This document shows positions 24,785 to 31,199 of a stretch of 41,043 nucleotides of DNA, piece by piece. The notes beneath the pieces are model-generated. The model did no database searches. It was not told where the DNA came from and saw nothing but the letters and a program-made list of their open reading frames with translations. Where the stretch lies: positions 1-41,043 of the forward strand of contig NZ_CAKZHY010000103.1 of NCBI RefSeq assembly GCF_936928535.1. Direction: 5' to 3'. Positions within the stretch are counted from its first letter, which is position 1, and every line of letters starts with the position of its first letter. Source of the stretch: an uncultured Bradyrhizobium sp. GTDB lineage: Bacteria > Pseudomonadota > Alphaproteobacteria > Rhizobiales > Xanthobacteraceae. Both the position numbers and the translations under genes were made by a program.

Positions 24785-25621
24785 ATGTCTGAAGCCAAAC
24801 CGCCGCCTGTGCCCCCGAGCATCACTCAACGGTTCCCGCCGCTGCCCCTTGATGAGCTAGTTGCTCTGATCCGGAGCTATCCCAATTGCGGCGTTTCGGG
24901 CAAAAAGGCGATCATCTCCAGACTTGTCGATGTCCATCCGACGCTTAACCTCGAATGGGGACCCGGCTGGCGTTTTAGGCGTGCCAGAAAGCTTCGTGCG
25001 GATGAGCGTCCCGACCACGTGGACGGATTGATTTGGCGCAAAGATGTTCCCGCTGCACTTGGCCGAGCGAACCCGGCCGGATTTCAGGTTCTCTATGTCG
25101 CGGATCGTATCGATACGGCACTTCTGGAAACGCACGTAACGGACGACCCGGCTGTTATCTCCGAGTTCTCGATCCAGCAAGGCCGCACCATGCGCATCGC
25201 GCCCATAGGCGAGCTCATGCAAGTTCAGCGCACCGGCCGGGGCTTCCTCTCGGGAGATTATTCCGAAGTGGTAAGCTCAAAGTTGAACGCGTGCGATCCA
25301 AACGAAGCAAAGTCGCTCATTATCACAGATGCATTCTTGCACGAATGTCTCACCTCGCATGATGACTATGAGATCTCGTCCCACGTGGCCTTGTGCGTGT
25401 TTGAAAAGAACCCGCAGGTGTCGACGATCGCGTACAGCAGTCGTCAACACGCCGGAGCACTTTGCTTCGTGGTGAAGGTGGACGATTTCTGGAAGAATTG
25501 GTGCCTGGTGGCCGTCCGTCACGTTCAAGCCCAACATCTTGCGTGCGGCATGTATAAACTTCGAGAGGCCACTTGGGTGGACGGGATATTCACCGATGGC
25601 AAGCTGCGATGGAGTGATTAA
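24785..25621 (+). CDS. RES-domain protein, putative NAD+-degrading toxin/effector (278 aa)
   Basis: Features of the RES domain appear in order: Arg in WRFRRAR (R63/R65), the GRANPAGFQVLYVADRIDTALLE block (93-115) with the conserved Glu at 115, and the Ser in IAYSSRQHAG (S218/S219). Arg, Glu and Ser name the family. RES proteins in Xre-RES toxin-antitoxin modules consume NAD+. This one is longer than the classic 150-220 aa toxin and has an N-terminal extension of about 60 residues (LPLDELVALIRSYPN...). No separate small Xre antitoxin is present; the only XRE domain nearby is fused to the STAND protein upstream. The ATG at 24785 has only a weak AAGG upstream. The 104-base gap from the small membrane gene holds no gene. 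Confidence 0.78.
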   Translation: MSEAKPPPVPPSITQRFPPLPLDELVALIRSYPNCGVSGKKAIISRLVDVHPTLNLEWGPGWRFRRARKLRADERPDHVDGLIWRKDVPAALGRANPAGFQVLYVADRIDTALLETHVTDDPAVISEFSIQQGRTMRIAPIGELMQVQRTGRGFLSGDYSEVVSSKLNACDPNEAKSLIITDAFLHECLTSHDDYEISSHVALCVFEKNPQVSTIAYSSRQHAGALCFVVKVDDFWKNWCLVAVRHVQAQHLACGMYKLREATWVDGIFTDGKLRWSD

Positions 25622-25804
25622 AGGCTAGCCGAGAACGAGCGAGCGGAATTGCGGCCGCCGTTCACTCCAGAACCCGTCTGTTCATAGGCGGTGCATACGA
25701 ATTACTGGCTTCTGTTTTACAAGATACTCAATCATCGCACTAGCGGCACCGGCAGCTTGCATATGAAGAACAGTATGCATGCCTCGAGATCCTCCAGCTC
25801 AAAA

Positions 25805-25834
25805 CTGATAAGAAATCTCTCAAAACCTTATCAG
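25805..25834. repeat. 8-bp inverted repeat CTGATAAG / CTTATCAG
   Basis: The arms are perfect (25805-25812 and 25827-25834), with a 14-base spacer. It is followed directly by TCGTGACGTGACACC. It may be an operator or recombinase-arm site; the role is unknown. Confidence 0.5.
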
Positions 25835-25918
25835 TCGTGACGTGACACCTTTTCTATTTCCGCTACACCGACCGCTCCGCGAAAGCTCGCCGCATCAAGC
25901 CGACTGATCGGACCGGAT

Positions 25919-25950
25919 AGCCTGGCTGAACCTCGTGAGGCCGGCTTTTT
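25919..25950 (+). terminator. Weak terminator-like hairpin with T-run
   Basis: AGCC pairs with GGCT, and an inner CCT pairs with AGG, before TTTTT. The internal loop makes it weak. It may terminate the RES-locus transcript about 300 bases after the stop. Confidence 0.28.
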
Positions 25951-26372
25951 GATCTTGGACATCGCGGCGCCATCCAAGCCGAACGGCAATCTTCAGTTCA
26001 ACCCACTGCATTTTTCGCTTCTGCCGCGTGGATCGACCATACGCGCCCGTACGATCAGCCTCGCATCATAAGCGGCGCGCCTGCTCTCACCGTCGCCATG
26101 ATCGAACATCCCAGTGTCGGAAAATGCACTGATCCGATCGGGGCAGAGCCGGCCGTGATTCCGGCGCGTAGCGGGCACCCAAGCCGCGCGTTTCCCGGCT
26201 CGCCCAAGCATTCGACTGCCGATGAATAGTCATCGCTGCACCAAGGATTCGATAGCGATGGATGGGCCGATTGGAGCTCGGTTGTATGGGGGTTGTATGA
26301 AAATCGAGAAGGACCGGCTCAATCAGCGTACCACGAGCCCGCAAATGCCTGTTTCTAATAACGAAAGTGCTC

Positions 26373-26446
26373 TGGAGCGGGTGAAGGGAATCGAACCCTC
26401 GTATTCAGCTTGGAAGGCTGCTGCTCTACCATTGAGCTACACCCGC
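26373..26446 (-). tRNA. tRNA-Gly(TCC)
   Basis: Read on the minus strand, the acceptor stem GCGGGTG pairs with CACCCGC. The D-arm is TAGCTCAATGGTAGAGCA, the anticodon loop CTTCCAA gives anticodon TCC, the T-loop is GGTTCGATTCC and the 3' end is TCCA with encoded CCA. Length is 74 bases including CCA. All bases fit a functional glycine tRNA. Its 3' end faces the accessory region, so it is a plausible integration site. Confidence 0.97.
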
Positions 26447-26557
26447 GACAGGGGCTCCCTAACACGGCCGGGCGGCGGTCTCAACTGCCCCCACGACCGC
26501 TTTTTGCCGGCTTTCCCCCCCTTGCGCACAGGGGCCGGCTCCGCACCTCCGCCCCCC

Positions 26558-26586
26558 TTAACAGGTACGGCCTTCCGGCCTATATT
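26558..26586 (+). promoter_or_regulatory. Strong sigma70-type promoter of the small-ORF unit
   Basis: TTAACA (26558-26563), a 17-base spacer, and TATATT (26581-26586). Spacing is optimal and both boxes are close to consensus for vegetative sigma. Transcription should start near 26593, about 15 bases before the Shine-Dalgarno of the 14-codon ORF. Confidence 0.6.
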
Positions 26587-26621
26587 GAAGACTTCCGTAA
26601 TCAACGAAAGGAGGTGATCCA

Positions 26622-26666
26622 GTGTCTTTTACCAAGCGCTGTCACCTCGCTGGGATCGCCCGCTAG
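26622..26666 (+). CDS. 14-codon small ORF with a perfect Shine-Dalgarno (candidate leader peptide or sORF RNA)
   Basis: GTG starts VSFTKRCHLAGIAR and stops at TAG 26664-26666. AAGGAGGTGATCC at 26608-26620 is fully complementary to the 16S rRNA 3' end. GAGGTG (26611-26616) can pair with CACCTC (26643-26648) inside the ORF. GATCCAG (26616-26622) can pair, with one bulge, with CTGGGATC (26650-26657). The two pairings exclude each other, which suggests an RNA switch responding to ribosome occupancy. The unit has its own promoter and terminator and no downstream gene. It may therefore act as a small RNA or sORF and not as an attenuator of a neighbour. Confidence 0.5.
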   Translation: MSFTKRCHLAGIAR

Positions 26667-26726
26667 GCTCTAGCTAGGGCTTGGCATCGGGGCGCTCTCA
26701 GCCCTGGACCAGCGAGCAAGAAATCG

Positions 26727-26760
26727 GGCGCGACGGGGTTTTCCCCGCCGCGCCTTTTCT
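26727..26760 (+). terminator. Strong intrinsic terminator
   Basis: GGCGCGACGGGG-TTTT-CCCCGCCGCGCC with one mismatch, then TTTTCTTT. It ends the small-ORF transcript. The same hairpin may also serve the minus-strand kinase gene ending at 26801, though the T-run favours the plus strand. Confidence 0.8.
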
Positions 26761-26800
26761 TTGGTCGAACGATTTCGCCGGCAATCGCGCGTCGCCTAGC

Positions 26801-29203
26801 CTAGAGCGTCCTCTTGCCCCCGAGCACTTCCCGGATCTTCCGCGACAGGTCAGCTTTCCTGTACGGCTTGCGGAGCAGCGCCACGCCTGGATCGAGCTGC
26901 CCCTCGTGAACGATCGTGTTGTCGGTATAGCCGGAGGTGTAGAGCACGCGCACATCCGGCCGACGCAGCAGGACCGCGTCCGCCAATTCCCGCCCGTTCA
27001 TGCCGCCCGGCATGATGATGTCGGTAAACAGCAGATCAAAGCTCGCTCCCCGGTCGACCAACGCCAGCGCGCTCGCGCCATCGCTGGCCGTCAGCGTGCG
27101 ATAGCCGAGGCTTCCGAGCTGGGCGATGACGTAGCCTTGCACCAGCGGATCGTCCTCGACCACGAGGATGGTCTCGTGTCCACGCGCCAACGCAGCTGCC
27201 GGCACCGGCCCGGTCGCCGCCGTCGCATTGCCGGCCGATCGCGGCAGGAACAAACTCACCACCGTGCCGCGCCCCTCCTCGCTCTCGATCGCGACGGTCC
27301 CACCGGTCTGCTTGGCAAAGCCGTAGACCATGCTCAGCCCAAGTCCGGTGCCACGACCGACCCCCTTGGTGGTGAAGAACGGCTCGAACACGCGATCGCG
27401 AATCTCGGCAGGAATGCCGTGACCGGTGTCGGTCACCGCGAGCATGACGTAGGATCCGGCTACGCAGTCGCCAATATCGGCACCGTCGAGCTCCCGGCTT
27501 GCGGTCTCGAGCGTGAGCCTGCCGCCTTCAGGCATCGCATCGCGTGCGTTGACCGCGAGATTGACGATCGCCGACGATAGCTGCGACGGATCCGCCATGG
27601 CGGGCCACGCATCGTCAGTCAGACGCGTCACGATCTCGACATGCTCGCCGAGGATCGGCCGCAACAGCTTTGCCGTCTCGGCGACGAGCGCATTGACATC
27701 GATCTCGCGCGGCTCCAGCGGCTGGCGCCGGGCGAAGGTCAGGAGCTGCGAGGTGATCTCTGCGCCGCGCGAAGCCGCATCGTCGATCAGCCCGGCGATC
27801 GATGCGAGCTCGGGCTTGTCCGCGAGCCCCTCCTGGATGATTTCGATGGTCCCGGTGATGACGGTCAGCACGTTGTTGAAGTCGTGTGCGACGCCGCCCG
27901 TGAGCTGACCGATCGCATCCATCTTCTGTGACTGGCGAAGCCGCTCCTCGGTCTCGTGCTGCGAGGTGAGATCGGTGGAGGAGCCGCGATAGCCCAGGAA
28001 ACGCCCGTCGTCGCCAAACACCGGCTGGCCGTTGACGCTGAAATAATGCAGACGCCCGGCGCCATCGCGGCCGCGATATTCGAACTTCCGGAACGGCTCG
28101 TGGCGATCCAGCGTCGCCATGTGGTCGCGCCATTTCTGCGTTTCGGCGTTTTGATCGAAGGCGGCATCCGGCCGTCGCTTGCCGATCAGGGCGTCGCGGT
28201 CCATGCCGAAAGCACCGGCCCGATCCGAGATGTAGGTAAAGACGTGATCCGGTCCGGTTTCCCAGAACCAGTCGGAGGCGGTCTCGGCATAGTCGCGAAA
28301 ACGCTGCTCGCTCGCGCGGGCATCCTCTTCGGCGCGTCGGCGGATCTTTAGATCACGATCGAGATTCGCATTGGCCTCGCGCAGCTCGCCATAGGCATGC
28401 TCGAGGTTCGTGCACATGGTCTTGAACGCGTCGATCACCTTGTCCAGCTCGTCAGGTTCGGAAGGAGGCCTGCGATCCAGATGCAATGGCGGAGGCGGCC
28501 GCGCCAGGCTGTACTTGCCGACGAACTCGGCAATGGCGACCAGGTGTCGCGTCACCAGAACGTGGAACATGTAGATGATGAACAGCGAGACGAGGAACGT
28601 CTTTGCCGCCTGACTTGCCAGGATGACGAGGGCCCGGTTCAGCAATTGCCGATAGACGTCGTTGAGCGTCGCCTCGACATGAAGCACGCCGATCGGGCGC
28701 GCTGTCCCTTGAATGGTGTAGGTCAGGGGATAGTCCCGCGTCACGACCGAGCGGCGACCTCGTTCGCCGACGACGACACTGATAGGATTGGGGCGATCGG
28801 CGATCTCGCGGACCTCGGCGGCACGCAGGCCGGGCAGCCGCAGGATTCCCTCGAGCTGAAGCTTGAGCTGGTTCTGGTCGAGACTCCACAGGCTCTCGCC
28901 GAGGCTGCCCGTCGTGCTGCGACCAACTTCCTCGAGCCTCGTCTCGATCATGCCGACTTCGCGATCGTAGTCCAGATAGAGTTGGAGCGCGGTCAGGGTC
29001 AGCGTCACGAGTGAGGAGAACAGGAGCACGGCCGCAAGCAGGCGTGGCCCGATACCACTGCGCGACCAGTTGAACGTCCGCGACAACAAGGTCGTGAGCA
29101 TCGGGGACGTGAACACAGGTCCGATGCCGCTCAAATCCGGCTTGGTCGCCGCCGGCGCGACAGCGCGGCTACGATCTGAACTCTCGTCACCAGCGTTGCC
29201 CAT
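26801..29203 (-). CDS. Hybrid sensor histidine kinase with periplasmic sensor, PAS, HisKA, HATPase and receiver domains (about 800 aa)
   Basis: From the start at 29203, transmembrane helices lie near residues 53-74 and 190-214 with a periplasmic sensor between them (DYDREVGMIETRLEEVG...). A HAMP-like linker and coiled coil lead to a PAS domain (about 300-417, DWFWETGPDHVFTYIS). The HisKA box is GGVAHDFNNVL with H440. The HATPase has the N-box NLAVNARDAMP, GHGIP, and GTGLGLSMVYGF. A C-terminal receiver domain carries the phospho-Asp in LLFTDIIMPGG. The GVAHDFNN kinase class with a fused REC is abundant in Bradyrhizobium. The true start is uncertain (29203 or 29101). It is divergent from a periplasmic binding protein that may feed it ligand. 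Confidence 0.9.
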   Translation of the reverse strand: MGNAGDESSDRSRAVAPAATKPDLSGIGPVFTSPMLTTLLSRTFNWSRSGIGPRLLAAVLLFSSLVTLTLTALQLYLDYDREVGMIETRLEEVGRSTTGSLGESLWSLDQNQLKLQLEGILRLPGLRAAEVREIADRPNPISVVVGERGRRSVVTRDYPLTYTIQGTARPIGVLHVEATLNDVYRQLLNRALVILASQAAKTFLVSLFIIYMFHVLVTRHLVAIAEFVGKYSLARPPPPLHLDRRPPSEPDELDKVIDAFKTMCTNLEHAYGELREANANLDRDLKIRRRAEEDARASEQRFRDYAETASDWFWETGPDHVFTYISDRAGAFGMDRDALIGKRRPDAAFDQNAETQKWRDHMATLDRHEPFRKFEYRGRDGAGRLHYFSVNGQPVFGDDGRFLGYRGSSTDLTSQHETEERLRQSQKMDAIGQLTGGVAHDFNNVLTVITGTIEIIQEGLADKPELASIAGLIDDAASRGAEITSQLLTFARRQPLEPREIDVNALVAETAKLLRPILGEHVEIVTRLTDDAWPAMADPSQLSSAIVNLAVNARDAMPEGGRLTLETASRELDGADIGDCVAGSYVMLAVTDTGHGIPAEIRDRVFEPFFTTKGVGRGTGLGLSMVYGFAKQTGGTVAIESEEGRGTVVSLFLPRSAGNATAATGPVPAAALARGHETILVVEDDPLVQGYVIAQLGSLGYRTLTASDGASALALVDRGASFDLLFTDIIMPGGMNGRELADAVLLRRPDVRVLYTSGYTDNTIVHEGQLDPGVALLRKPYRKADLSRKIREVLGGKRTL

Positions 29204-29535
29204 GCACCCCGTCCCGGAAAAATGGCGACAGTCCTCTTCGGCCTGCCTGTCGCAGCCGCACGCGATTCGACGGCTTTGATTCTCCCTCAGCGCGCGACGC
29301 GCGCAGCAATCCTGTCGGCCCTTGGGCGATCTGAGGTCGGTGGGGTCATATCTTGCGCCCAGCAGCAGGATGTTCGCACAAACTATCACTTTGCGTGCTA
29401 GAATGACATTAATCATATCAGGGATTCGCCTGCGTGGCGGCAGCGGCAAGCGTTGTGGCTCCGCGCAACCGCCATCTCCGGTAGATTGCGCTCGCATCAG
29501 AACTCAAGGTAGCAAGGAACGACCGGGAAGCGCTC
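29204..29535. promoter_or_regulatory. Divergent promoter region between kinase and binding protein
   Basis: An extended -10 element, TGCTAGAAT (ending 29404), could drive the plus-strand binding protein from a start near 29411. No convincing -35 or operator is seen. Plus-strand open frames here are shadows. Confidence 0.3.
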
Positions 29536-30249
29536 ATGTGGCGGATCATCGTCGTCTGCCTGTCGCTGTTTACAGCCGGCTCCTGCCAGGCGCAGTCGGT
29601 GATCCGGCTGGCGCGGATCGCCAACATTCCGGATCAATATGTCGGCGGCGAAATTCTGCGCGCCGTCTATGCCAAGCTGAACATCAAGCTCGAATTCGTG
29701 GACGTTCCCGGCAAGCGGGCGCTTGCACTGTCAAGCGGGGGCGAGGTCGACGGCGAAATCCAGCGCATCGGAACGCTGTCGCGCGAATACCCGACGCTGC
29801 TGCAGGTGACGCCGTCGATCAACTACATCGAGCCGGCGGTGTTCACCACCAAACTCCATTTCGACGTGAACGGCTGGAATTCGATCAGGGACTACCGCAT
29901 CGGCATCGTCCGCGGCGTCGGCTCGTCCGAAGCCGGCACGCGCGGCATGGACCGCGTCACGGCGGCCACCGACATCGAGAACATGATCCAGATGCTCGAC
30001 GCTGATCGTTTCGACGTGATGGTCACCGATCTCTTCAGCGGGCTGGTCGAAGTCCGCAAGCTCAACTTGCAAGCCAGAATCTATCCGCTCTCGCCGCCAC
30101 TCGAGCGCATCCGCATCTTCCACTACCTGCACGAGAGCCACCGCGACCTCGTGCCGAAGGTTGGACAGGTCATCGCGCAGATGGAGGCCAGCGGCGAGTT
30201 GGCGGGGCTGCGCGAGGCCCTCGTCAAGCAGGTGCTGAGCATGCCCTGA
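29536..30249 (+). CDS. Periplasmic solute-binding protein, family 3-like (237 aa)
   Basis: The signal peptide MWRIIVVCLSLFTAGSCQAQ is followed by a type II periplasmic-binding fold: IRLARIANIPDQYVGGEILRAVYAKLNI, DVPGKRALALSSGGEVDGEIQRIG, IGIVRGVGSSEAGT and a C-terminal YLHESHRDLVPKVGQVIAQM helix. It resembles small SBP_bac_3 (amino-acid binding-like) proteins that stand alone without ABC permeases. Divergent orientation with a membrane hybrid kinase suggests it is either regulated by that kinase or delivers ligand to its sensor domain. The ligand is unknown. Confidence 0.85.
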   Translation: MWRIIVVCLSLFTAGSCQAQSVIRLARIANIPDQYVGGEILRAVYAKLNIKLEFVDVPGKRALALSSGGEVDGEIQRIGTLSREYPTLLQVTPSINYIEPAVFTTKLHFDVNGWNSIRDYRIGIVRGVGSSEAGTRGMDRVTAATDIENMIQMLDADRFDVMVTDLFSGLVEVRKLNLQARIYPLSPPLERIRIFHYLHESHRDLVPKVGQVIAQMEASGELAGLREALVKQVLSMP

Positions 30250-30271
30250 CAAAGCCGCCTCGGCGTGCGTT

Positions 30272-30451
30272 TCAGAATCCGAAGATGGCGAGCACCGACG
30301 AGCGCTTGCCGCGGCGCGTTTCGACGATGCGCTCGCCGCCATTCTCGACCGAACTGCCGTAGTAGCGGTGATGGCCTGGCTGGTCATGCAGATCAGCCGG
30401 CTCCGACTTCCCTGCCCGCCGCGCGTCGCAGATGATCTTGATGGTCGACAT
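30272..30451 (-). CDS. Small hypothetical protein (59 aa)
   Basis: MSTIKIICDARRAGKS... starts at 30451 behind a GGAGG at ideal distance; the longer frame to 30490 is not needed. It is polar, with a central HDQPGHHRYYGSS segment and a basic C-terminus (RRGKRSSVLAIFGF). There is no signal peptide. I do not know its family. It sits alone between the binding-protein gene and the YCII gene. Confidence 0.5.
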   Translation of the reverse strand: MSTIKIICDARRAGKSEPADLHDQPGHHRYYGSSVENGGERIVETRRGKRSSVLAIFGF

Positions 30452-30657
30452 GGCCGCCTCCGATAGTCCTTGGTTGCTCTTGGTGGCCATCAGTCGCCCC
30501 GCTCTGGCCCGGCGTTCACGCCGCCGGGCCGCAATCGGGTTTCAGAATGGTTTCGCCGGCATCGCCGTGATGCAATATTTTGCGCAACTGCCCATTGCCG
30601 GCATCGACGGCATCAGACATCTTTCCGGCCGCGCGACCAAAAACAAACGAGGTAACA
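30452..30657. other. Intergenic region
   Basis: No gene seen. It should contain the divergent promoters of the small minus-strand gene and the YCII gene. Confidence 0.4.
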
Positions 30658-31044
30658 ATGCTTTACGCGATCCTGGCCTATCACGTGGAAGACCAGCTTC
30701 TGGCGTTGACCCCGCAAGAGGACGCCGCTGTCGTGGCCAAGGTCATCGAGGTGCAGGCACCCTTGAGGGCCAGCGGACATCTTGGGCCGGCTGCCCGTCT
30801 GGATGACACAAGAAAGGCCCGCACCTTGCGCGGCCCAGGCGCCGGCATCGTGCTGGATGGCCCGTTTGCAGAGACCAAGGAGCAGCTTCTCGGCTTCCAC
30901 CTCGTCAACTACGACACGGACGAAGAGGCGATCGCGGCGGCGCGGAAGCTGCGCGAGGTCAACCCGAGTGCGGTCTACGAAATCCGACCGGTCAAGCTTT
31001 ACGTGCCGGCCGACGGGTTCGGTGCGACGACGACCGAGGGATGA
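30658..31044 (+). CDS. YCII-domain (DGPF-type) protein (128 aa)
   Basis: A dimeric alpha-beta barrel fold protein recognised by ILAYH near the N-terminus, LDGPFAETKEQLLGFHLVN (about residues 64-83) and EIRPVKLY near the C-terminus. DGPF/YCII proteins are small cytoplasmic proteins, often next to sigma factors; their biochemical role is generally unknown. GAGGTAAC precedes ATG 30658. The gene may share a transcript with the helicase downstream. Confidence 0.85.
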   Translation: MLYAILAYHVEDQLLALTPQEDAAVVAKVIEVQAPLRASGHLGPAARLDDTRKARTLRGPGAGIVLDGPFAETKEQLLGFHLVNYDTDEEAIAAARKLREVNPSAVYEIRPVKLYVPADGFGATTTEG

Positions 31045-31199
31045 CGGACAGCCGCGCCGTCATGCCTTGCTGGCCGTCACCCTCTCCATGCCGCGGCGGA
31101 GCCCAGGCGCTTTCCCCTAAATCCTCAGGCCACCCACGTCTAGCTGCATTGCGGTTCGGCCGGGGATCGTTGATTCTGACCGCTTCATCGGGGCGATTC

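Larger units (their letters stand above)
25622..26372. other. Gene-free stretch between the RES gene and tRNA-Gly
   Basis: No intact gene. It contains the inverted repeat at 25805-25834 and a weak hairpin followed by TTTTT at 25919-25950 that could end the RES transcript. The remainder up to the 3' end of tRNA-Gly looks like decayed accessory sequence. This is the side on which integrative elements normally sit next to a tRNA. Confidence 0.4.

Noticed and set aside
26475..26505. GCGGTC...GACCGC followed by TTTTT as a terminator.
   Set aside because: The 14-base loop and lack of a plus-strand gene upstream make it weak; it lies in the leader side of tRNA-Gly on the other strand.
26608..26620. 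AAGGAGGTGATCC resembles the reverse complement of the 16S rRNA 3' end.
   Set aside because: Only about 13 bases match and the flanks are not rRNA. It is followed at once by a GTG ORF, so it is a perfect Shine-Dalgarno and not an rRNA fragment.
29322..30005. 227-codon plus-strand frame overlapping the binding-protein gene.
   Set aside because: It is Arg-rich and lacks a ribosome-binding site, while the overlapping frame encodes a signal peptide and binding-protein fold.
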